From assembly GCA_003640385.1 (NCBI GenBank), contig RCAB01000529.1:1-41292 (forward strand): a stretch of 41,292 nt of DNA, given 5' to 3'. A program made the translations under genes and the position numbers. Below, in pieces: positions 31,589-41,292 of this stretch (position 1 is the first letter of the stretch; every line of letters starts with the position of its first letter). This DNA comes from Setaria digitata (Eukaryota; Nematoda; Chromadorea; Rhabditida; Setariidae). Under the pieces are notes generated by a model that had not been told where the DNA came from, did no database searches, and saw nothing but the letters and a program-made list of their open reading frames with translations.

Positions 31589-34500
31589 ATAAATTATTTG
31601 TGGAAAAAACTTGGCTTGCAACTCACTTTTTAAAAGCACCTTTGATAAATATGTTTAACTGCATGGAAGGCTGAAATTTAAATTAGCTTTTTAGTGATAA
31701 TTTGGGAAATTTTTCGGAGGAAAAATGTTACACTTAATACATCAAGTTTTTCCAGAAATACATTTATCATTTCAATTTTTCTCTTTGTTTAGTAGAGATA
31801 TGCTTGAAAAATGAACTACAAATTATAAACTACAGTCACAGGCTAGTCATTTATTATAATGAATTGAATCAGATTCTCAGCGCTTCTAATAAAATGGAAA
31901 TTTAAAAGTCAGTTAATGCGAAACTCGACAATTACAATATTCACTGCTTTTTTATAACCATATCTTCACTGTTCTATCAGTTTTAATTTGACAGGAAGTT
32001 ATTCACATAGTATTGGTACAGTTATCATTGGTATTGGTTAATATGTGCAAAAAAAAAAATTGGTAGAATGACAAGATTACGAATAAAATTTTCAGTCAAT
32101 CTAGATAACAGATGGAAAATTCACAAAGGCGATAAATTAATTTCATAATTATGTTTCCAACCAAACATAATTTGTTAATATTTGATGATATCATTTAAGA
32201 ATTTGAATTTTGCTATTTTAAAGAAAAAAATTGTTTTAAAAATGAAAAAGTGTATGTTCCGAAAAACTTTCATGCTGATGATAAATATTTATATTCATGG
32301 AGAAGACTATGAAATCGCTGTTAACAATTATTCTGTCATATTATTGATCAAAATGAAATTCTGGTAGAGGTAATTTGATCATTTCGATTCATTTAGTCAC
32401 TATTTAAGTTAATCATTTTTTTACATATGTATTTTCAACCAAGAAATAATAGTATTGTAAAGTTAGTCATCACCATTTTGTTGATGATATAAAAATATTG
32501 GTTTATTCAACTTTGGTGGCAAACTGAAGTTGGGAAAGCAAGAGAAAAAAAGAAATGTATCGGAAGTATGCACATTCTTCATCTAGGGAAAATGAGTGAT
32601 TATATGCACTAATTATCTAATTTGGAATTGATAAGTTATTTGGATATTTTTAGACAGAAGTTTCGATCATCGATTTATAGTTATAAGCAGATATAATTAT
32701 TCATTATTACATAGTGTGATAAACAGTTAAAGTTGTGATATTCGTTTTTGCATTCATTGATATAATTCCTATAGAATTTCGATTTTCTCTAACTAAAAGG
32801 AAAATTAAAGGTTCTTTTTTTCGACTGTGTAAAAATGAAACATATTCTCCACTTACTTTAAGTAGTAATTGCAAAATCGAGAGACTTTGCATCGAAAAAA
32901 AATTGTGTAGTGCAGCAACCTAGATTCTTTTTTGTTTAAGCAGTTCGGTTCCTTAATGCTACATTGGTTAGTCTTTTTGCTTTCAAGAACCTTATTTTTT
33001 ATTACTCTTGAATCTTAAAATAAAAAAAAAGGTTCAAGAAATGAACGATAAATTAAATGTCTACGAATGAAGAAAAAGTTTTTTCAGGTCGCCCAGAAAG
33101 CAAAATGATCTTTTCCGGAACTGGAAAAACAGACCATCTTTTAGAAATCGAATCAATCAGTTTATTTTAACTCCTTTGAAGCTATAGAAAAACATGACGA
33201 AATATTACTTCTACAGTGGATTAACAATGCATAAAAGACTGAAAGCTGTATTCTGCAGATGAGATAAACATTGGAATTGTTTTGTCAACTTCTTTTACGA
33301 AAATTCGAAATCGACCTTAAAGGGAAAACTGATAAATAAATTTACCAAGGCGAAATCAATAAAAAAATTAAATGCAAAGCGAATGCTGCTTGATGCTTGC
33401 TAACGAGGGGAAAAAACTTGCATCAGGAATTTTTATGAGTTGACGATAACAATGAATTGAAGGAAAGGAGGGAACTACTCTCGAGTGCGCTTATCTTAAA
33501 CTATAATCAATTTAACAGTGGAAATAAGCTTTATTCACAGATATTCTACTGTTTTAAAATAGATTTCCATGGAAAATTAAATTCAGATTTTTTTCAAATC
33601 ATCAACAAAAAACATTAAAGATTCAAACACAGACAAAATCACCCATGTATCTTTCTTTAATAATAATATCTTTATTCAAAGCTATTCATTTATTTATTCA
33701 GTAAACAGAAAATATTATGTAATTATTTAAGAATTAATAAGATTCGATGGAAAATTGTTTCTTCAAGAAGAAACAAATTTTGACTTTAAGCCTTCGATTT
33801 ATATAATTTTCAAAGGAAAATTTCAAACAGTTCGCAAATTTGTTGAGTTTTCAGGCTCACTACTTTTTAACATTACTATTTCCTACAGGATTTTCTTTAT
33901 ATTTTTAGATAAAATGTACAAAACAATTCTTTTTTTGAGTAAATTCCGAATTTCTTCATGCCATTTGCGGAACTGTGGTTTATTAATGGTTTTTCTTCCT
34001 TTTTACAATTGTTCTACTTCGCATTTGCTGCTTTAGCGATATCGTCATACCGATAAAATTGACAAAGAATATGATGACATTAAAATTTCATTAAAAACAA
34101 TTTCACTAAAAAATGTGGATTTTAATTGGGAGTTCAAAAAAAAACAGTGGATACAGAATTAGTGCTAATGAATCCGCTCGCATTTTTCCATTCCCACTTA
34201 ACAATTCGCAAGCAGAGAGTTAAAAGTATAAAATAACTAAAATTTGAAGACACACTGCTGGAAAAAAGAAGGAAGAATTTAATGTAATAAATAGTTGAAG
34301 ATAAGTTTATTTTGTCAAATTTCAGTAAAGCAGTTGAAAAATGTTTACGGTTAAATTGAAATTTTCATATAGTCTTGAAGTAAATATTTCTGCTCACTTA
34401 AAAAAGCACCCTTGCTGATGTAATTGATTTATAGATAAGACTTTCGAGTGCAATATAAAAGTTTACATTTGTAATTTAGTGAAGTTTAAATATTTGCTTA

Positions 34501-35021
34501 ACTATCCAGAATAAAAACTATTGGTTCTTAGCACCTAAAAAGTTATTTTTTACGTAATTAAGCACAATAGGAAGAAATTACTGAACAAATACGTCTGAAA
34601 CATTACAGTTAAGTTAAAGAAAAGTGACTTCTCTATTCTTGCACACTTCTAAAATTTACTGCTGATTTTAAAATTTATTACTGATCCGAAAAGAGGAGAA
34701 AATTTTTCAAATAATAAATTATATCCAATTTAGGTTATTATATTGCAAAAATATAAAGGTCGTGAAATTACTAAAAGATTATAAAATTATTCGCAACTGA
34801 TAAATCATAAAAATATTCAAAATCTGCAAATAATTGGAAGAAATTTTGACACAGTTTTCTTTCAAATTCGATTCATTATTTTGTCCCTCTTTCTCTCCCC
34901 CTTTCTCCCTCTCGTTGTTACCCCGTGCTGTTTTCCAAATGACCTATCTAATTTCACTTTCATTTAAAAAAAAAGGAAGATTTTGTCCTTCTGCTGCCTC
35001 CTTGTTCCCCTTCCATTTCAG

Positions 35022-35146
35022 AATCACAGGCCCAATATAGTCCAAACCATAACCGAAACTTTCTTCTCTCCTCCAACTACCCCACTACTACAGGTCCTCC
35101 CAGCATAAGGGACAAGGACCTGAACAGCTGTGCGAAAGTGGGGTGA
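35022..35146 (+). other. Possible coding exon of an unresolved gene
   Basis: The stretch follows a good acceptor (CCTTCCATTTCAG). It reads SQAQYSPNHNRNFLLSSNYP and then TTTGPPSIRDKDLNSCAKVG before TGA. The composition (Ser/Asn/Pro/Thr) resembles a disordered coding region and local GC is raised. The minus strand here is also open in all three frames at 35200-35290, with a GTAAGA donor, so strand and reality are uncertain. Confidence 0.3.
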
Positions 35147-35762
35147 AATGTTGCGAAGCAGTACAATGATGTGAACCCGACCATATGTAGTTCAAATTTC
35201 TTACCAGTACCATTTCAAGCAACTGTTCTTTGAATCTTCTCGGAAATTGTCTCGAGAGAAAGAAAAAGCGATGAAATTCGAGAGCAAGCAAAGGAGGAAG
35301 GAAAGAAATATTTTAATGTAAAGTTATTGTATAAAAATTAATTTAATTATAGCAAATTCCTTTTCTCTTGAGTTTTTTCAACGTAGAAATTTATTACTTG
35401 ATAATAAAACTCTTATGATTTACATTTCCAATTTATTGAAGTTTTCTTACTAATTTAATTTTTGATAAAATTTTCAGCAAAGCTTCAGCAATTTGAAAAC
35501 TCCGATTTGGAAAAAACTGTGCAGACAAACAAGAAATGAAATAGTTTAAAATTGTGCCAGCAACATCAGTGTTCCTTCACAAGAGTAGGACAAGAATAAA
35601 ATGAAAGTCTTAATCGACCTTAATTACAAGTCCATTAATTGTATCGCTATTTATTTTTCCATACTTTAACCGCTCGTCCCCTATTCCATTGTCGTCACCG
35701 GATTATCTTAAATATTAAAAAAGGAATGAAGATAAACTGAAATTTCTAAGAAAAAAATTATA

Positions 35763-35894
35763 ATTTCAAACTAATTGATACAGAGCAGTGGTAATCAAGT
35801 GATATTTTCAGATACAGTTGTTTCTCCTATTTCAAACTAATTGATACAGAGCAGTGGTAATCAAGTGATATTTTCAGATACAGTTGTTTCTCCT
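35763..35894. repeat. Perfect 66-bp tandem duplication
   Basis: Copies at 35763-35828 and 35829-35894 are identical over all 66 bases, beginning ATTTCAAACTAATTGATACA. It is head-to-tail without a spacer. The absence of divergence implies a recent event, polymorphism, or an assembly artefact. Confidence 0.95.
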
Positions 35895-36460
35895 CTGCCT
35901 TTCCACTTTCTTATCTCTGAAATAAATCCCTCGTCAAATTTCCTTCGACTAAATTTTCTTGATTAAAAAGTTGTACAAAAATAAAATAAAAGAAACGGTA
36001 AAAATATTTTAAAGCCTTTTTAAATCTCCCTGTTAAATTAACGATTCAAATATATCTTCGATAATTTTTATTAAATTCATGAAATTTTCTTTACAAATGG
36101 AAACTTAATTTAAGATGATAAACAAATGAAATGTGAACAAAAATTGGTGATAAAAAGAGAACGAACGATGAGGCGAAATTATTTTTGGATAGTATAGGTC
36201 ACTCATGTGTATTATTTAATCTCAGATATCATCTATTCTTCCTGCTTCAAAATAGATAAAAACTTTGGAATCTTGAAACTTACTCTTACAAGAAAAGAAA
36301 GATGGAAAATCAAAACTGCTAGCGTTTCGGTCACACGGGCAGTTCTGATTTTCATCTACTTCGTCAATTTTCTTTTTTTTTTTTTTTTGAATTCAACGAT
36401 CACGTGATGAATTTAGCTGATACTTGCTAGCAATATGATATCACGACGATGTTGTGCAGG

Positions 36461-36488
36461 GTTGTTGTTCTTGTCGTCGTCGTCGTTT
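36461..36488. repeat. Trinucleotide tract
   Basis: GTTGTTGTTCTT passes into four GTC units. Short low-complexity tract. Confidence 0.8.
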
Positions 36489-38968
36489 CTTTCATTCTCT
36501 CACTTCTATCAGTGCTTGATAACACTTATGTTTTGCAATAGAACATTATCAGTAACTGGTTGCTAATCAACTGCTGATAATAATTTCTTCACCTTTGATA
36601 GATTACCTATTTTCCAATTTATTAGTTTCGAAATATGGCAGAATGTAATACAATAATTGCTGCATCAAAATACTTAGGCAATAATTGTACGCTCTAGCAA
36701 AGAAAGCAAATAACTGATATTTGATGGGTACCAATAAAATTAAAAAAAGTGCCATAATTCCATAATAAAAACAAAAATGAGCAATAAAAAGTTAAGTTGA
36801 TCGAGTTAGGTAATAACACTGTGAATTTACTCAATTCATCTTTCTGTTCTAGTAATTTTGGTATTTTATCCTTTTTCAGCGAGAAAGACAGAGCAGGATT
36901 TATAGTATTTATATACACTCAGTTAAAAAAGTTCGAGAAGCGATCATAAGTTTTATTTTGAAATATTCTGACATATTAACTTAACATATTGAATTTTTAG
37001 TTTTAACATACGTTATTTCGATGTTTGAACAAATTATTTCAGTATTTCAAGAGATCTCTAAGGGTAACAAATTAAGACAAACTTGAACTTTAACGCATGA
37101 AATATTAGTTTTTTAAAATTTCATTCCACGAAAAAAAGTTGCGCTTTGAAGAAAAGAAATTTTAAGATAAAAAATTAACCTTACAAACCTTCGGTTAATC
37201 TCATTGCTTCCCCTTCAGGTAATTGATACGAGAAAAAAACTATAAGGTTCGTAAGAGAAAATTGGTACCTCTTCAGTCTTTTTTTTTTCATTTCAGTTTT
37301 GATTTTAATTCTCCCTTTTACACTGTCAAAAATGAAAATCCTTCAAAGTTTATTTTTTAATTATCGAAATGGATATTTTCCAGTGCGTTTTAAGTTTTCC
37401 CTCTTGTTTGTTCCATATAAATTTGTTGAATTAGAGCGAAAAATGCTGCGAGTGGTTCAGGCGGGTATAAACCAAATAATGGAAATCTAATTCATACCGG
37501 ACTTGTTCTCTCCCGACAGAAATGACCAATTAATCAAATCAAACAATCGTACTCTTTTGCAGTCTTCTATCTTTTCGTTTCCCTTATTTCGTTGAAATTT
37601 TCGAAAAATTGAAAATCAAAAGTGGCAAATAGTATATTTACTAATTGTTGTAACAACTGACCAACCGATCAACTGAGCCAAACCAAACTATAACCAAAGC
37701 TAAATCAGTCAGCCATCATCCTCTAATGGGAAAACAAAAATGGTGAGAACTATAGAGCAAGCTGAGTTTTTTTAAAAATATTTAGTAAAACGTTCTTTTT
37801 TTTTTTTTATCCTTTCATTAGAGAGAGAAGAAAATGACAGAAGAATGACAGGTAAAATTCTAAAACAAATTTTAAGAAAACGGCACTAACTGGGAATAAC
37901 AAGGAGAATTCTCCGAAAAATTGGAAATGAAAACCAGGTTTATGCTTTTTTCTTTGGGTTAATTGTAAAATTGAGTAATTTGCAAATATTGCAACAAAGT
38001 ACTCAACTGTCTGCTTCTCGAATAATGGATATAAAGGTAATGATTACTGTGGTTTACTCAGCACCGAAAAAACTATTAATAATATATATGTCAATCACAG
38101 ATTATTATTGAAGACACCTGAGACGCTATCAGTGATGACAAAGTAGTAGTAGTGGGGAAAATTTTTCATCCAACGGATGTTAGTTTCAAATTATATGCTG
38201 CATTATGTTATATAAAAGTTTCAAAGATTTCAGTAATTCTGTATGGCAGATGCATGGCTGATTATATTTCACTTCGACGTAGAAAGTGAAATGTTAATTT
38301 AAAAAGAATATATATATATATGCTAGAATTTTTATTTAATTGGTGGAGATTATTATTTTATCATCATCATCCATTCATCATTTGAAATTATCGCAAAAAT
38401 TACAACAAGGAATTTATGACAACAATCTTTAGTCTACTTCGTTTTTTTCATCACTCCATCATCTATGAACTATTGTCTAGACTAGAATAAGAGGTGATTT
38501 TTTTCCTAGCATTTTTTCTTTTCCCGAAAATGTGTCTTTCTCGCTTTGCGGTGTTAATGTATCCGTAACATGTCAGGTGGATCACGAATAAAAGCTATAA
38601 ATTATTATCACAATGGCCACCACTTTCGAATAAATTACCGCTCATTAAGTTAATTATCCAGTGAGACAATTAGGGTCAGTAAGCCAGCTGCCCAGTCAGC
38701 CATGTAGTAAATGAATTAACCAATCAGATAACTGGATGTATCAACTTCTTATTATCTCTTGTCTGGCTGAATAAACAATTTTTTTCGGATCTTGCTGGGA
38801 AGGATCTTTTCATCTCGAAACTTTTAATAACAAAGAAATCCATTTTGTCTCAGTTCTTCAGTTTCTAAAAAACGACTGAATTTTTAAGTAGTGAAAAAAA
38901 TACGTAAATTACTTGAAGACGAATGAATAAGAGCATTTTTGAAAATATTTCATAGCAGTTGTTTACAT

Positions 38969-39009
38969 GATTACTAGCCGAAATGATTACTAGCAGATTA
39001 CTAGCCGAA
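38969..39009. repeat. Three copies of GATTACTAGC
   Basis: GATTACTAGC occurs three times in 41 bases; two of the copies continue with CGAA. Local slippage is the likely origin. Confidence 0.8.
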
Positions 39010-39773
39010 TTTTAGCACTAATTGGTGTTAATTAAACAAGGTATTGTAATCGATCCCGATTAACTTATCATTGCATTTTAAAGCAGAAATAATATTATTA
39101 ATGACTGCTAATTAATATTAAATAATGGTAGGGAGTAGCAACTGTACTTCATCTTATGCAAATTGTACATCGACAAAAGGAAATAAACCGATGCATTGCA
39201 TTTTTCTTCCAAAAAATGTAATAGCCGCCGACATGGAGTAATAGGTATCGCTGATAATTTCGATCAAAATCTAGAGATTAGAGTACTACGTCAAATTAAT
39301 GCACAACTTTGATCATTGACCGTTTTGAGATGTCTTTAAATTATTATGAAATACTTGCGAAATATTTTTGAAAATTTAATTGGAAACGAATTGCCGTTAA
39401 CTCCAATTTAATGCTTTCAGCAGCTTTTTCTTTTAATTTGGAAAATTCGTTCAACATAATAAACGCAGGAATTGAAGGAAAGCCAAAAGTTTCAAAATAA
39501 GATAATTATTATTTTTTTTTGGAAAACAAATTCAGAACGGAACTTGCACGGTAGGCTTATCGACTGATAGAAATAATATTTTTGTTGCTTAATCGATTTA
39601 GTTCGACCAACAAGTAGGAAGCAGGCTGCTACAAAAAGACTTTAATAATGAAATGGGCAATATTCGAAATGAAAACCATTCATAAAAATGATAAAAAGGA
39701 ATTGAATGAAATTTTAGGTCTTCTTTACAGGAAAAATAAAAGACAAATTCGCAATCATAAAGAAAAGGAAAGA

Positions 39774-39870
39774 AAACAAACAAACTGTAACAAAAATTAG
39801 GGCAAATACGAAAGTTTTTGAGAAACAAACAAACAAACTGTAGCAAAATATGGAGCAAATAAGAGTTTTT
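39774..39870. repeat. Diverged tandem duplication, about 55-bp unit
   Basis: ACAAACAAACTGTA followed by a similar 30-base tail occurs twice (from about 39774 and 39829). The copies differ at several positions and so are older than the 66-bp duplication. Confidence 0.6.
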
Positions 39871-39960
39871 TTTTTCGAAAAATAAAAATAGAGCAGATGA
39901 GGAAAAGCAAGATGATGATTATCACTATTCATCACTTATGGAAACGATATAAAATCGTAA

Positions 39961-40620
39961 CTGTTCATTCAGGCACATGGGAAGGAAGAAATACCTCCAA
40001 CAGATGTGGATGGAGTAAGTTGCGTTAATCAGTTAGGAGTTAAAAAATGAAATCGATTATCAGAACTTATCAGTGATCAAAATGATCGAAGAGGAGATGG
40101 AAGATTCGAAGGGCAAAGGCCGTTTCTGCCTGTATCAGCGACAACCTTTTGCCGTAACTGCCCGTTTTGAACAGTATCAACTGCCAGTTCCTTCACAACA
40201 ACCATGCATTTATTGTTGAAACTCGTTTTTTTTTTTAAATTATGTTTCAACCTTCCAATCTTCCTCTATCTAACCGTGGCACACGTCATTATCCACCGAT
40301 TCCTTTCCCTTCCAATCTTGCCATTTCAATGAGTGAAGTCAGCGGTTCTTCTAAATCAGTCAGGTTTAACCCAGATCACGAGAACTCTCAGTGATTTCCG
40401 CACTGTTACCGTAGAGTAAGTCACTGATGTCCACAACTTTCTTTACACTAACTTTGTTACAAACTGCTTTATGCGTCCATCCTCATCTCGTAAGTTTGTC
40501 TTGCATAAATATGCATAGCTCCTCACAACCGCAGAAGTTTGTTACATGCTGCCGCATTTCCACAATTATGCAATTTTCAGGCTACCAAATAATTAATCAA
40601 ATCATGAATTGCAAGTGAAG
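39961..40620 (+). other. GC-richer island with splice-like sites and short open frames
   Basis: An exon-like segment at 39973-40014 is bounded by TTCATTCAG and a strong GTAAGT donor. A 49-base candidate intron with ATTATCAG leads to 40064. Two phase-consistent readings exist. One gives AHGKEEIPPTDVDG, NLSVIKMIEEEMEDSKGKG and on to a stop after CIYC (40219). The other gives TWEGRNTSNRCGW joined to KLISDQNDRRGDGRF. A separate 50-codon ORF at 40242-40394 starts MFQPSNLPLSNRGTRHYPP and ends with SSKSVRFNPDHENSQ, which includes a KSVRF motif of the PP1-docking type. At 40427 an ATG opens a signal-peptide-like MSTTFFTLTLLQTALCVHP before a GTAAGT donor. I cannot choose among these. The island probably contains exons of an unresolved gene. 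Confidence 0.35.
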
Positions 40621-41180
40621 CTGAAGTCACCAGTTTGACATCATTCCAGTTTATGCTGAATTAAAGTCAATTACATTTAACATTAAAAAATTTCGTAAGA
40701 ACCAGTTAATCATTGCTAAAACACGTTACTTATTATGCTGATAACAAAATATGAACCATCACCGAATATTCCACATATCTCATTACATTACTGTCAAAAC
40801 TTGCGATACTCAGCTTTCTCTATAATTGGATAAATGGATTTTATATTATCGAAAAAGGAAGAAGTAAAATTAATAAAAGAAAGTAAGAGAAATTTGTTTC
40901 CCACAGAATTTCCCATAATATTAATATTTTTAATAAGTACAAATTATGCATCAAATAACGTTACACGATTGAGAACATTTGGGCAAATAAAAAATTTGCT
41001 TGCTTTTTTAGTTCTTTTTTATCGGAATCTTCAACAAAGCATCACCGACGACACATCATTATCACCTACAAGTATAAAGAATAACGGGAATGATTAACGC
41101 TTAAAAATCTAAGCTAGTCGAATTCTCGATCGCTTCAGCTGTTCATCATTTTGGCACAACCTCAATCAACTGATACTAGA
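40621..41180. other. Right-end region with one unassigned ORF
   Basis: An 87-codon plus-strand frame (40834-41097) starts MDFILSKKEEVKLIKESKRN and includes a hydrophobic stretch (FPIILIFLIS). Its codons are AT-rich like the surroundings and no family is recognised. Chance ORF or a lineage-specific gene cannot be separated here. Confidence 0.25.
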
Positions 41181-41292
41181 ACCAGGATATAAATAAATGA
41201 AATAAATAAATAAATGATAAATAAATAAAATATATATATTTTATTATATATATATATAATATATTAATATATATATTATATATATATATATA
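41181..41292. repeat. AAAT/TA microsatellite at the right edge
   Basis: ATAAATAAATG words pass into long TA/AT dinucleotide runs that continue to the end of the window. The true length is unknown because the repeat is cut by the edge. Confidence 0.95.

Larger units (their letters stand above)
27361..34960. other. Long AT-rich stretch without a recognisable gene
   Basis: About 7.6 kb in which I can support no gene on either strand. Contents are small direct repeats (27507/27728 and 29818/29888), a CT microsatellite (30218-30234), TA repeats (30636-30654) and a 23-base T run (31566-31588). Open frames near 30464-30717 occur in several frames at once and look like chance. Confidence 0.5.
35301..39960. 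other. AT-rich stretch without a recognisable gene
   Basis: About 4.7 kb with no supportable gene. It contains the 66-bp tandem duplication (35763-35894), a T run at 36373-36388, a GTT/GTC trinucleotide tract at 36461-36488, a triple GATTACTAGC repeat at 38969-39009 and an old duplication at 39774-39870. Confidence 0.5.

Noticed and set aside
35200..35300. Minus-strand exon-like ORF with GTAAGA donor
   Set aside because: All three minus frames are open here, so no frame can be preferred; no start codon or partner exon was found.
39598..39935. Phe-rich minus-strand ORFs (86 and 73 codons)
   Set aside because: They are translations of an A-rich repeated tract on the plus strand and overlap the diverged tandem duplication.

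Overview
The window is nuclear DNA from a nematode. It is AT-rich, its genes have many short exons separated by introns of roughly 90-750 bases, and its proteins match nematode or general metazoan families. These include an Srx-like serpentine receptor, an OMA/TIS11-type tandem CCCH zinc-finger protein, a UBE2L-type E2, RPA2 and mitochondrial ribosomal protein mL50. Intron size and base composition suggest a parasitic spirurid or filarial worm. That is an inference from style; no species marker was seen. No operon, tRNA, rRNA, CRISPR array or intact transposon was found.

Layout from left to right. At 446-1387 (+) is a small unknown four-exon gene with a cysteine-rich patch. From 1388 to 4017 are exon-like scraps and a decayed transposase-like stretch. 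At 4018-5935 (-) is a five-exon seven-transmembrane receptor. From 5936 to 9596 is AT-rich DNA with relics and a CA microsatellite. At 9597-11598 (-) is mL50, which contains one GC-AG intron. It is head-to-head with RPA2 (12140-14557, +), and the two start codons are 541 bases apart. RPA2 converges on a divergent UBE2L-like E2 (15387-16624, -). From 16625 to 20977 is non-coding DNA that includes a branched hairpin candidate. At 20978-25380 (-) is the nine-exon CCCH protein. From 25381 to the end (about 16 kb) no gene can be called confidently. That stretch holds three locally GC-richer islands with exon-like ORFs, a perfect 66-bp tandem duplication, other small repeats and hairpins, and a TA-rich microsatellite at the right edge.

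The five recognised gene models were built by hand. Splice sites were chosen so that reading phase is kept at every junction and the joined protein fits its family. All have total coding lengths divisible by three. The genes are mostly independent housekeeping or germline functions: mitochondrial translation, ssDNA binding, ubiquitin transfer and RNA binding in the germ line, plus a sensory-type receptor. No multi-gene pathway is evident. The points most worth following up are the branched hairpin near 18.7 kb, the unusual active-site surroundings of the E2, the unknown Cys-rich gene, and the possible unresolved gene near 40 kb.
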